Source: Rhodovulum kholense (GTDB taxonomy: Bacteria > Pseudomonadota > Alphaproteobacteria > Rhodobacterales > Rhodobacteraceae). Taken from it: 64,000 nt of DNA. Shown piece by piece: positions 8,959-16,983 of this stretch. The notes below the pieces were generated by a model. The model had not been told where the DNA came from. It did not search any database and saw nothing but the letters and a program-made list of their open reading frames with translations. The translations under genes were made by a program, and so were the position numbers. Within the stretch, counting starts at the first letter, position 1; each line of letters starts with the position of its first letter. Location of the stretch: positions 62,001-126,000 of the forward strand of contig NZ_QAYC01000002.1 in NCBI RefSeq assembly GCF_003053725.1. The letters run 5' to 3'.

Positions 8959-9987
8959 TCAGGGCCGGGGCTGCCCCGAAAGCTTTGCCGCAGCCCCGAA
9001 GGGCTCGACGATGGCGGCATCGGGGAAAAGCTCCGCGATGCGGGGCGTGCTGTCTTCCAGGAAGATCAGCTTGACGTTCGGGCCCGCATCCATCGTCGCA
9101 TAGGCCTCAAGCCCGTCGCGGCGGGCCGCCCAGAGCCGGTCCAGCACCTGCCAGCTTTCCGGCTTGAGATAGGCCAGCGCCGGACGCGCCGCGATCATGG
9201 TGGCATGCATGCCCAGCGCATTGGCCTCGGTCAACTCGCCCAGACGGATGAAATCGCGGGCCTTGATGGCGGCTTCGATGGCGGCGCAATCGGCCTCGGC
9301 CTGCGCGGGCCAGCCTGCGAACAGCGGGCTCGTCGCAACCGTATGGCCCATGCCATCGCGCGAGGACTGGCTTTTGGGGCCGGTATCGACCCGGACGATG
9401 GCAATGCGGAACTCGGGCCAGACCTCGGGCAGCGGGCGGGCGAAACTGTCGGTCCCGTCCTCGCGCGTGCCGCGCTCCCACCGCGCGAAGCCGTGCCAGA
9501 GCGAGCGTGTGGCCGAACCCGAGCCGAACCGCGCCAGCATGCTGAGCGTGTCCTCGGTCAGGTCGAGCCCGAAACTGCCCGCAAGCGCCCGGGTCAGCGC
9601 GGCAAAGCCCGAGGCCGACGAGGCCAGCCCCGCCGCGGTCGGGATGGTGTTTTCGGTCACGACATGTAACGGCAGCATCTGGTCGCGCCGGAACCGGTCG
9701 GCGAAGGCCACGACCTTGCGGGTAAAGCCGGTTTCGGGGGCAAGCCGCTCGCCGTTCAGCCAGACCGCGTCAGTGCCGTCCCCGGCGGGCTCGACCCGGG
9801 TCGTCGTGCCCCATTCCGCCAGCGAGATCGACAGCGAGCTGTTCAGCGGCAGGTTCAGCCCGGCATCGCGCTTGCCCCAGTATTTCGACAGCGCGATGTT
9901 GCTGGGGGCAGCCGCCGAGAAGGACACGGGTCCGGAAAGCCGCGCCGGAAGAACGGCGTCGAAGATCGCGCGGGCGCGGTCAGTCAT
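8959..9987 (-). CDS. mvaD: Diphosphomevalonate decarboxylase
   Basis: Converts mevalonate 5-diphosphate to isopentenyl diphosphate using ATP. The 342-residue GHMP-family protein shows the decarboxylase signature APSNIALSKYWGKRD near residue 27 and PLNSSLSISL near residue 46. The phosphate loop is PTAAGLASSASGFAAL near residue 112, followed by GSGSATRSLWHGF near residue 153 and DAGPNVKLIF near residue 303. It is the last gene of the mvk-pmk-mvaD run and overlaps the pmk stop by eight bases, so translation is probably coupled. Order and sequence resemble the Paracoccus zeaxanthinifaciens mevalonate operon. Confidence 0.95.
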   Translation of the reverse strand: MTDRARAIFDAVLPARLSGPVSFSAAAPSNIALSKYWGKRDAGLNLPLNSSLSISLAEWGTTTRVEPAGDGTDAVWLNGERLAPETGFTRKVVAFADRFRRDQMLPLHVVTENTIPTAAGLASSASGFAALTRALAGSFGLDLTEDTLSMLARFGSGSATRSLWHGFARWERGTREDGTDSFARPLPEVWPEFRIAIVRVDTGPKSQSSRDGMGHTVATSPLFAGWPAQAEADCAAIEAAIKARDFIRLGELTEANALGMHATMIAARPALAYLKPESWQVLDRLWAARRDGLEAYATMDAGPNVKLIFLEDSTPRIAELFPDAAIVEPFGAAAKLSGQPRP

Positions 9988-10912
9988 CTATTTTCAGTCC
10001 TTCTTCTGCCACCGCGACCGGCGTGAAGCCCTCGGGCCGCGCGCCCAGCGCAAGCACGCAATCGCCCAGCCCCGAGCCCGAGATCTTGGCGCCCAGAAGG
10101 CCCGGCGTGGTCTTTGCCTCGGCGATGATCCGGCCCAGCGTGTCGTCGCAGACCCCCAGTTCGGCCATCAGCCCCTGATAGACCGACAGCGCCGCGCCAA
10201 GGCCCGCCCAATCACCGCGCCCGGCGGCAGCGATGGCGGTCGCGGCGCAATCGCCCATCCGGTCGTAAAGCGCCGCGAACTCGGCCTCGCGACCTTCCAT
10301 CGCGGCGGCGATCCGGGCCAGCACCTCGCCGGTAGGCGTCTTGTAGCCCGCATAGCGCAGGCTGAGCGCGGGCGGCATCGGCAGCCGGTCGATCCGCGCG
10401 CGGGCGGTCTCGGGCGGCGCGCCGGTCAGCATGTCGGCGCCAAGACGGTAGGCATTCATCCCGCCCTTGAGGCTGGCGGCCAGATCGGCGCCGCTGCCCC
10501 GGCCCTGAATTCGCCGGACGACGGCCAGCGCGTCGGCATGCAGCCCCTCTGTCGGCACCCCGCTCAGCCGCGCGAAGGCGCCAAGCGCCGCGACCGTGAC
10601 CGCAGCCGAAGACCCGAGCCCCAGCGTCGGGTCGATCTCGGACGAAATCTCCAGCCGCGCACCGCAAGGCAGGTGCCCGGCAAAGCGCGCCGCCGCGGCC
10701 AGCACGAAGCGATAAGGCCCCTCGACAACGATTGGATCGAGCGGCACCGTGGCGGGCGGCGCGATGTCGGACAGGATCTCGAGTTGCCGCTCGGCCAGCG
10801 GCGTCACCTCGATGGTGATGCGCTGTTCGACCGCCGCGACGATGGCGGCATGGCCGTAGACCACCGCATGTTCGCCGGTGATCATGATCGAACCAGGGGC
10901 GGAGACCTTCAT
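9980..10912 (-). CDS. pmk: Phosphomevalonate kinase (Paracoccus type)
   Basis: Phosphorylates mevalonate 5-phosphate. The 310-residue GHMP kinase begins APGSIMITGEHAVVYGH, has the ATP loop DPTLGLGSSAAVTVAALG near residue 95 and ends with KISGSGLGDCVLALG. On local features alone it could be called a mevalonate kinase. It matches the divergent Pmk of P. zeaxanthinifaciens as I recall it, however, and a separate mevalonate kinase lies directly upstream in the same order (mvk-pmk-mvd). Its ATG overlaps the mvk stop as ATGA. Assignment between the two kinase steps rests on this recalled similarity and on gene order. Confidence 0.85.
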   Translation of the reverse strand: MKVSAPGSIMITGEHAVVYGHAAIVAAVEQRITIEVTPLAERQLEILSDIAPPATVPLDPIVVEGPYRFVLAAAARFAGHLPCGARLEISSEIDPTLGLGSSAAVTVAALGAFARLSGVPTEGLHADALAVVRRIQGRGSGADLAASLKGGMNAYRLGADMLTGAPPETARARIDRLPMPPALSLRYAGYKTPTGEVLARIAAAMEGREAEFAALYDRMGDCAATAIAAAGRGDWAGLGAALSVYQGLMAELGVCDDTLGRIIAEAKTTPGLLGAKISGSGLGDCVLALGARPEGFTPVAVAEEGLKIDD

Positions 10913-12027
10913 TGCGGCGGTCCGAACGCGGCCCCGGTCGGCGCGACATGAAGCGGCGCCCAGCGCAGGTCGGGATGGGCGGCCATGAGGCGGTCCATCC
11001 TGGGCGCGTCGGGCAGATGCACGAGGATCACGCCGCCGCTTTCGCCCCGGATCGATCCGGCGCCGCAGATCTTGGCCGCGCCCCCGGCCTGTTCGACCTC
11101 GTCGACGAAACGGGCCGCGGCTTCGGGCACCACGCCGATATGGGTCAGAAGGCGGTGGTTCTCGCGCAGGCTTGAGACCGGCGAGCTGTCGGTTTCAAGC
11201 GCGGTCTGGAAGGCATCGGTGCAGGCCTCGAACCCATGCCACAGCGCCTGATCGGTGCCATGGGCCTCGCGCACGGCCGCCACGCATTCGCCGGTAGAGC
11301 TGGCGGGCTTGCCATGCAGCACCCAGTACCAGCCCTCGCCATGCCAGAGCCCGTGGCCGGGCGGAATGGCGGGGGCGAAGCGGCTGTCGCCCTGCACCCG
11401 GATCGCACCGCCATGGGTCACCGCCGCCGCGTCGATGGCGCCGCCCTTGCCATGCTGCAGCCGCTCGCAGAAGCGCACCCATTCAAAGCGTTCCTCGGTG
11501 CTGTGCAGCCGGTCGAGCAGGGTCTCGTACAGCACCATGGTCGCCGCGATGATCGAGGCCGACGAGCCCATCCCCGCCCCGACCGGCAGTGCGCTGGTGC
11601 CGCCCAGCTGGCCCGGCACCGGCAGGCAATGGCCCGGGCTCTTGCCCGGCATCGGCAGCCGCTGCGCCAGCGACATCAGGGTATAGACGATCAGGTCGTC
11701 GGGCCGCTGCAGGATCTGCTGGACCTTCAGCTCGCCGCGGAGGAAGGACTCGAACCGGTGGTCGAGCGACTGCTTGAAATGATTCAGCGCCGAAAGCGGA
11801 TAGAACGCGCCCTGCGAAACCTGGGCGAAGACAGTCTTCAGCCCGTCGCTGGGATGGATCGGGCGAAACCAGACCTCGGTATAGATCGCCACCGCAACGG
11901 CCAGTGCGGGCGCGCCATAAACCACCGCATGTTCGCCCGAAAGGATGATCTTGCCCGGCGCATGGGCGCGCGAGGCGTCCTCGGGAAGGGCATCGGCGGC
12001 GCCGTGAGGGGCGGTCGCGACGGTCAT
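10909..12027 (-). CDS. mvk: Mevalonate kinase
   Basis: Phosphorylates (R)-mevalonate, committing it to isopentenyl diphosphate. The 372-residue protein has the GHMP start HAPGKIILSGEHAVVYGAPAL, the ATP loop LPVGAGMGSSASIIAATMVL near residue 157, the HGKGGAIDAAAVTHGG catalytic-Asp region near residue 198, and the C-terminal AGGAAKICGAGSIRG. The start at 12025-12027 (MTVATAPHG) fits the family; the open frame extends further upstream without likely coding content. It follows the TRAP transporter genes after a 268-base gap containing a hairpin, so it may also have its own promoter. Confidence 0.93.
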   Translation of the reverse strand: MTVATAPHGAADALPEDASRAHAPGKIILSGEHAVVYGAPALAVAVAIYTEVWFRPIHPSDGLKTVFAQVSQGAFYPLSALNHFKQSLDHRFESFLRGELKVQQILQRPDDLIVYTLMSLAQRLPMPGKSPGHCLPVPGQLGGTSALPVGAGMGSSASIIAATMVLYETLLDRLHSTEERFEWVRFCERLQHGKGGAIDAAAVTHGGAIRVQGDSRFAPAIPPGHGLWHGEGWYWVLHGKPASSTGECVAAVREAHGTDQALWHGFEACTDAFQTALETDSSPVSSLRENHRLLTHIGVVPEAAARFVDEVEQAGGAAKICGAGSIRGESGGVILVHLPDAPRMDRLMAAHPDLRWAPLHVAPTGAAFGPPQ

Positions 12028-12251
12028 CGGGCGCCCCCTGCCGGGCGGTCGCACATCCCGGCGGGCTGCTCCGAGGGGGCCAGGCGACGGCCGGGTTGCA
12101 AAAGGAACTGATGCGCCACGCGAAACTCCGCGACGCCGGTATCGATCCCGCCAGATCCGGAAAGGCTGAGGATGTCGTCGCGGCGTCGCCGTCCCATACC
12201 GCCGACCGGCCGGCCGCGCCAAGCCCAAACCGTCCCCGGGGGACGTCGCGT

Positions 12252-12271
12252 CGCACCCCTGCCGGGGTGCG
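12252..12271 (-). terminator. Hairpin between dctM and mvk
   Basis: An eight-base perfect stem (CGCACCCC/GGGGTGCG) with a four-base loop lies about 25 bases downstream of the dctM stop, in the 268-base gap before mvk. It has no long T run, so it may be a partial terminator, an attenuator or an mRNA-stabilising structure that lowers mvk-pmk-mvaD expression relative to the transporter. The rest of the gap shows no convincing gene. Confidence 0.35.
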
Positions 12272-12295
12272 CACCCGGGGTTCTCGCGACCTTCG

Positions 12296-13621
12296 TCACT
12301 TGAGGCTGGGCAGCAGGGTTTCGGGCAGCCAGGTGACGATCCCCGGAAACACCACGAACAAGAGCAGCACGGCCAGCTGGATCAGGAAGAAGGGCACGAT
12401 GCCGCGATAGACCTGCCCGATGCCCAGCCCGGGTGGCAGCACCCCCTTGAGGTAGAACAGCGTATAGCCGAAGGGCGGCGTGATATAGGCCATCTGCGCG
12501 GTGATCATGAACAGAACCCCGAACCAGAGCGGATCGAAGCCCAGCGCCTTGACGATGGGCAGAAAGACCGGAACGCATAGCAGGATGATCCCGATCTCGT
12601 CGAGGAAAAGCCCCAGAAAGACCAGCACCAGCACCATCGCGCCCAGCACGACCCAGCGCGAGGTCTCGAGCCCCTCGACGAAGCCCAGAAGCGAATCCGC
12701 CCCGCCCGTCGCGGCAAAGACCGACACGAAGGCCCGGGCGCCGATGGTGATCCAGAGGATCATCGCCGTCACCCGAAGCGTATCCCCGGCCGCCTCGGAC
12801 AGCATCGGCAGGGTAAGCTTGCGCGTGACCAGCGCCGACAGCGCGGCGCCCAGAACGCCCACCGCCGCCGCCTCAGTCGGCGTCGCCAGCCCGGCATAGA
12901 TCGAGCCCAGAACGCCCAGCACCACGAAGGCGGGCAGGGTCAGGCTTTTCAGTTTGGCGAGCTTCACCCCCAGCGGCAGGGTCGCCACATCGGACGGCTT
13001 CGGCGCCAGCGCGGGATTGATCGCGGTCCGGATCAGGACATAGGCCGAATAGCTGGCCGCCAGGATCAGCCCCGGCACGATGCCCGCGGCGAACATCTGG
13101 CCGATCGACATCTGGGCTGTGATTGCATAGACGATCGTCACCACCGAGGGCGGGATCAGGATGCCCAGCGTGCCCCCCGCGCAGATCGCGCCCAGCGCCA
13201 GCGGCGGGTGATAGCCCCGCGCCAGCATCGACGGCAGCGCCAGGATCCCCATCGCCGCCACCGCCGCGCCGACGACGCCGGTCATGGCGGCCAGAATGGT
13301 GCAGATCGCGATGGTGCCGACCGCAAGTCCGCCATTGAGCCGCGAAAACCAGGTTTCCATCGCCTCGTAAAGCGCCTCGATGATCCCGGACTTTTCCAGG
13401 ATCGCGGCCATCAGCACGTAAAGCGGGATCGCCATCAGCGATTCCGAGGTCATCGTCTCGAAGGTGTTCAGCACCGCAACGATCAGCGCCGACGGCCCCC
13501 AGAGAAGAATGGTCGAGATGAAGGCGATGGCCCCAAGGACGAAGGCAAGCCCCGCGCCGCTGAGCATGAAGGCCACGAGCGCGGTGAACATGAAAAGGAG
13601 GACGAGAGAGCTTTCGATCAC
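12296..13621 (-). CDS. dctM: TRAP transporter large permease (DctM), probable mevalonate importer
   Basis: The Na+-coupled translocation subunit of a tripartite (TRAP) solute importer, about 441 residues with twelve or so hydrophobic segments. DctM-type motifs include GGTLGILIPPSVVTIVYAI near residue 150, ATPTEAAAVGVLGA near residue 245 and DEIGIILLCVPVFLPI near residue 345. I chose the GTG start at 13619-13621 because it overlaps the dctQ stop as GTGA. Lying between HMG-CoA reductase and mvk, it most likely carries mevalonate. Mevalonate-binding TRAP proteins are known in marine Rhodobacteraceae; the substrate here is inferred from context. Confidence 0.9.
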   Translation of the reverse strand: MIESSLVLLFMFTALVAFMLSGAGLAFVLGAIAFISTILLWGPSALIVAVLNTFETMTSESLMAIPLYVLMAAILEKSGIIEALYEAMETWFSRLNGGLAVGTIAICTILAAMTGVVGAAVAAMGILALPSMLARGYHPPLALGAICAGGTLGILIPPSVVTIVYAITAQMSIGQMFAAGIVPGLILAASYSAYVLIRTAINPALAPKPSDVATLPLGVKLAKLKSLTLPAFVVLGVLGSIYAGLATPTEAAAVGVLGAALSALVTRKLTLPMLSEAAGDTLRVTAMILWITIGARAFVSVFAATGGADSLLGFVEGLETSRWVVLGAMVLVLVFLGLFLDEIGIILLCVPVFLPIVKALGFDPLWFGVLFMITAQMAYITPPFGYTLFYLKGVLPPGLGIGQVYRGIVPFFLIQLAVLLLFVVFPGIVTWLPETLLPSLK

Positions 13622-14109
13622 GTCGCATCCGCCCCCTTGACCGCGAAGACGGCATCGGCCGCCGCCTGCAGGACCAGCAGCCCCGCGCAAAGCGGCAGGA
13701 AGGCCTTGGCGGGCCACACGACCGGGTTCCAGGCGGAATAGCTGGTCTCGCCATAGCTGATCGACTGCGCGACCAGCGGCAGGCTGAACCACAGCAGGAT
13801 CAGCCCGAAGGCCGCGGCCAGGGCAAGCCCCACCAGATGCAGCAGGATCGCAAGCCCGCCGGTCGCCCGGGCCGACAGCAGATCGACCGCGACATGGCCG
13901 CCCAGATGCAGAAGGTACGGCCCGCCCAGCAGAAAGAACGGCCCGAAGATCAGCGTCGCCAGTTCCGGCGCCCAGGAGGTGGGATGGGCCAGGAAATAGC
14001 GCGACACCACCTCCCACAGCATCAGCAGCACGATGGCGTAGACCAGCCATTTCGCAATGCCGAAAAGCCCGCGGTTGAGGGCGGTGATAAGCCGGGCCAG
14101 TGTCGTCAT
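13618..14109 (-). CDS. dctQ: TRAP transporter small permease (DctQ)
   Basis: A 163-residue protein with four predicted transmembrane helices and the DctQ pattern WLVYAIVLLMLWEVVSRYF followed by PTSWAPELATLIFGPFFLLGG. It docks with the large DctM permease. The ATG at 14107-14109 has a GGAG motif at a sensible distance; an upstream in-frame start would add ten residues with no support. It sits between the binding-protein gene and dctM, separated from dctP by a strong hairpin. Confidence 0.9.
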   Translation of the reverse strand: MTTLARLITALNRGLFGIAKWLVYAIVLLMLWEVVSRYFLAHPTSWAPELATLIFGPFFLLGGPYLLHLGGHVAVDLLSARATGGLAILLHLVGLALAAAFGLILLWFSLPLVAQSISYGETSYSAWNPVVWPAKAFLPLCAGLLVLQAAADAVFAVKGADAT

Positions 14110-14129
14110 CGGATGCTCCGCGTAGGGCA

Positions 14130-14147
14130 CCGGCCCCAAGGGGCCGG
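14130..14147 (-). terminator. Intercistronic hairpin between dctP and dctQ
   Basis: A perfect eight-base GC stem (CCGGCCCC/GGGGCCGG) with a two-base spacer, extended by partial pairing outside, lies just after the dctP stop. Hairpins here commonly protect the upstream binding-protein mRNA from 3' decay or end part of the transcripts, giving more binding protein than permease. No T run follows, which argues for a processing or partial-termination role. Confidence 0.45.
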
Positions 14148-14160
14148 CACCGGGTCAGGC

Positions 14161-15198
14161 CTAGAGAAGGCGCAGGTCCTTCATCAGCGCGACCTGCGAG
14201 TCCATCATGCGACGGGACAGGTCGTCGGTGGCGGCCTCGGCCCAGAACTCGACCGCCCGGCCGCGCGCCTCGGCAACGTCCTCGGGGTCGAGGGTCAGGA
14301 TCTCGACCCCCGCCTCCTCGAACTTGGCCAGGTATTCGCCGTTCGAGACGATGATGTTCTGGCGCAGCCTGCCCGAGATTTCGCGCGCGGCCACGGCCAG
14401 CGCCGCCTTCTTCTGGTCGTCGAGCGCCTCATAGGCGCGGGTATTGGCGACATAAGAGGTGGCGGTCGTCGGCTGGTGCACCCCGGGCAGGATCAGGAAG
14501 GGCGCGACCTCGTGCAGGCCCTCTTCGTAATTGGCCTTGATGTCGCCGCGATCGGCGATGTCGATCAGCCCCTTGTCGAGCGCCGAATAGACCTCGGAAG
14601 TCGGCAGCGGCGAGACCGAGACGCCAAAACGCGCCATCACCGCCGAGGCAAGGCCCACGAAGCGGCCCTTGAGCCCGTCCATGTCCGCGATCTTGCGGAT
14701 AGCGACGCGCGAATGGATCGGCTCCTCGCCATAGACAGTGGGGGCGATATAGGTCAGTCCGGCGGGGGCATAGCTTTCGCGTGCCAGCGCCAGCCCGTCC
14801 CGTTCGTAGAACCAGGCTTCGTACTGGTCGGCCTCGGGAAAGCCGAAGGGCACGGTCGACGAAAACCCATGCGCCGGGATCTTGCCGGCGGTATAGCCGT
14901 CGAAGGTCTTCATCATCTCGAAGGCGCCGCCCCGGACCGCGTCGAAGGCCTGGGCCGACGGCACGATCTGCCCGCCCGAAAACGGCGTGATCTCGAAGGC
15001 GCCGCCGGTCAGTTCGGCCACGCGGGCGCAGAAGTCTTCCTCGTAGCGCATCGGCGTGGTGCCGCCGCCCCACAGCGCCTGCATCCGCCATTTCGTGACG
15101 CCTTGCGCGCGGGCCGCGCCGGTCGACAGGATCGCGGGCGCGGCAAGCGCCGCCGCCCCGCCGAGATGCAGGATCTTGCGTCGGGTCGTCTGGGTCAT
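14161..15198 (-). CDS. dctP: TRAP transporter substrate-binding protein (DctP), probable mevalonate binder
   Basis: The periplasmic solute receptor of the TRAP system, 345 residues. The N-terminus TTRRKILHLGGAAALAAPAIL carries a twin-arginine-like pair before a hydrophobic stretch, ending ARAQ, so Tat or Sec export with cleavage near residue 31 is likely. The mature part follows the DctP fold, with a conserved Arg region (DGLKGRFVGLASAVMARFG near residue 172). An AGAG purine site precedes the ATG. It is 28 bases downstream of HMG-CoA reductase and clearly in the same operon, which suggests mevalonate or a closely related hydroxy acid as ligand. Confidence 0.88.
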   Translation of the reverse strand: MTQTTRRKILHLGGAAALAAPAILSTGAARAQGVTKWRMQALWGGGTTPMRYEEDFCARVAELTGGAFEITPFSGGQIVPSAQAFDAVRGGAFEMMKTFDGYTAGKIPAHGFSSTVPFGFPEADQYEAWFYERDGLALARESYAPAGLTYIAPTVYGEEPIHSRVAIRKIADMDGLKGRFVGLASAVMARFGVSVSPLPTSEVYSALDKGLIDIADRGDIKANYEEGLHEVAPFLILPGVHQPTTATSYVANTRAYEALDDQKKAALAVAAREISGRLRQNIIVSNGEYLAKFEEAGVEILTLDPEDVAEARGRAVEFWAEAATDDLSRRMMDSQVALMKDLRLL

Positions 15199-15226
15199 GG
15201 GTAACTCTCCCGGATTTTTAACTGAG

Positions 15227-16531
15227 TCAGGCACCTTCAAGAACCTTCTTGGCATGGGCGACGCTGACGTCGCCCGCCGCGACGATGGCCTTGGCCACCC
15301 GGTCGACATCGCCGCCCGTCGCCCCGGCGGTGATGGCGATGTTGCGCGCATGAAGCGTCATGTGCCCGCGCTGGATGCCCTCGGTCGCCAGCGCCCGCAG
15401 CGCGGCCATGTTCTGCGCAAGCCCGACCGCGGCCGTCACCTCGGCCATTTCCTGCGCCGAGCCGATCCGCATCAGCCTGAGTGCAGCCTGAGCCGCCGGA
15501 TGGGTGCGCGTGGCGCCCCCCACGATGCCCAGCGCCATCGGCATTTCCAGCGTGCCCACCAGCGCGCCGTCGGCCGCGATTTCCCAGGTGGTCAGCGAGG
15601 TATAACGCCCCGAGCGCGCGGCATAGGCATGCGCCCCCGCCTCGATCGCGCGCCAGTCGTTGCCGGTCGCGACGACCACCGGGTCGATGCCGTTCATGAT
15701 GCCCTTGTTATGGGTCGCGGCGCGGTAGGGGTCGATCAGCGCCAGCGCGCAGGCCTCGACGATCCGCCGCGCGACCTCGGTCCCGTCATGGGCCCTGGTG
15801 GTCAGAGCCTCGGCCGGCACCCGGACGCTGGCGGTCACCACCCGCCGGTCGGCGAGGTTCGACAGGATGCGCAGCCGCACCTGCCCGCCCGAGATCGCCT
15901 CGACCCGGGGAGCCAGCAACTCGGCCATGGAATTGACCGCATTGGCCCCCATCGAGTCGCGCACATCGACCAGCAGATGCATCACCACCATCGGCCCGAT
16001 GGGCGAGCTGGCGAAAACCTCGATCTCGATATCCTTGCAGCCGCCGCCCAGGCCCACCAGCACGCTGTCGCGGGTATTGGCCAGCGCGATCAGCTCGTCC
16101 CGATGCGCCAGCAGCGCCGCGCGCGCCCCGAACGGATCGCCAAGCCCCACGATCTGGATCTGGGCGCGCATGATCGGCGCGGTCGAGCTGACGGTGAAAC
16201 CGCCGCCCGCCCGCGCGAGCTTGGCCATGTAGGAGGCCGCCGCCACGACCGAGGGTTCCTCGACCGCCATCGGCACCAGATACTCGCGCCCGTTCACAAC
16301 GAAATTGGTGGCGACGCCCAGCGGCAGCTCGAAGGTACCGATGACGTTCTCGATCATGCCATTGGCGACCGAAAGCGGCAGGGCGGTCGCATCCGACAGT
16401 GCCTCCATCGCCGCGCCGTCGAGACCGGCCGCCGCGGCCACGGCCGCGCGCCGGTCGGCGGGCTCGCTGTCGCGCAAGCCCTCGATCCGCGATCTGACGC
16501 CGGATTGGGATGCCGTTGGGCTATCCGTCAT
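15227..16531 (-). CDS. mvaA: Class II hydroxymethylglutaryl-CoA reductase
   Basis: Interconverts HMG-CoA and mevalonate with a nicotinamide cofactor. The 434-residue protein has the class II signature [17 protein letters not shown] near residue 46, the catalytic [14 protein letters not shown] near residue 192, and the Lys region [13 protein letters not shown] near residue 271. Class II enzymes include the catabolic mevalonate-oxidising enzyme of Pseudomonas mevalonii. This differs from the shorter, unrelated-looking reductase I recall from the P. zeaxanthinifaciens operon. First gene of the cluster, with a strong GGGAGGAGG ribosome-binding site. Direction in vivo (oxidation of imported mevalonate or biosynthesis) is not settled by sequence. 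Confidence 0.93.
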   Translation of the reverse strand: MTDSPTASQSGVRSRIEGLRDSEPADRRAAVAAAAGLDGAAMEALSDATALPLSVANGMIENVIGTFELPLGVATNFVVNGREYLVPMAVEEPSVVAAASYMAKLARAGGGFTVSSTAPIMRAQIQIVGLGDPFGARAALLAHRDELIALANTRDSVLVGLGGGCKDIEIEVFASSPIGPMVVMHLLVDVRDSMGANAVNSMAELLAPRVEAISGGQVRLRILSNLADRRVVTASVRVPAEALTTRAHDGTEVARRIVEACALALIDPYRAATHNKGIMNGIDPVVVATGNDWRAIEAGAHAYAARSGRYTSLTTWEIAADGALVGTLEMPMALGIVGGATRTHPAAQAALRLMRIGSAQEMAEVTAAVGLAQNMAALRALATEGIQRGHMTLHARNIAITAGATGGDVDRVAKAIVAAGDVSVAHAKKVLEGA

Positions 16532-16904
16532 TCTTGCCTCCTCCCGAAACTCAGGCGGACCGATGCCGCCTTCGATTCGGAATTATCCTGACATTTGGGC
16601 AAATTCCACCGGACTGCACCCAGAATGTTGGCACCCGCAGGTCGGGACGCCACGGGCGAAGACGGTTTCGCCCCGGGTCGCGGCCCCCCGCATCGGCGCT
16701 TTTGCGCCTCCCGATAGGCCCGGAGGCCACGGAACGCAGGCCCGCATCTTGCCGCACCGTCCGGCCGGGCGCGCGATCCGGGTACGGGCGGAAGAGCCGC
16801 GATCCCGGGGCCTCGGGCCGCCCGCCCCTGCGGCGACAGGAGGTCAGGGCGCGCGCTTCGGTCAACGCCACCCGCCGGTCCGCCGATACCGCTGCGCGGC
16901 AAAG
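16532..16904. other. Non-coding leader of the mevalonate cluster
   Basis: About 370 bases between the mvaA start and the terminator of the repeat-protein gene. Short frames on both strands are Arg/Pro-rich shadows without a ribosome-binding site. The 70 bases upstream of mvaA are less GC-rich (around 16585-16610) and are the likely promoter area, but I cannot fix -35/-10 boxes with confidence. Confidence 0.4.
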
Positions 16905-16974
16905 GAAAAGGCCGATGCCCTTTGGGGCACCGGCCGTCGAAAGGTGTTTCGGGGCCGGCGCGGCGGCCGGCCCC
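16905..16974 (-). terminator. Terminator of the octapeptide-repeat gene
   Basis: Two hairpins follow the repeat-protein stop on the minus strand. The first (16951-16974) has a nine-base GGGGCCGGC/GCCGGCCCC stem. The second (about 16912-16934) pairs CCGGTGCCC with GGGCATCGG and is followed by CCTTTTCC, a short T run. Together they look like an intrinsic terminator isolating the repeat gene from the mevalonate cluster. Confidence 0.65.
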
Positions 16975-16983
16975 GGGTTCGGG

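Noticed and set aside
8941..8970. Terminator hairpin between mcd and mvaD
   Set aside because: The stem (CCGGCC/GGCCGG) is only six bases and overlaps the mvaD stop region, too weak to call.
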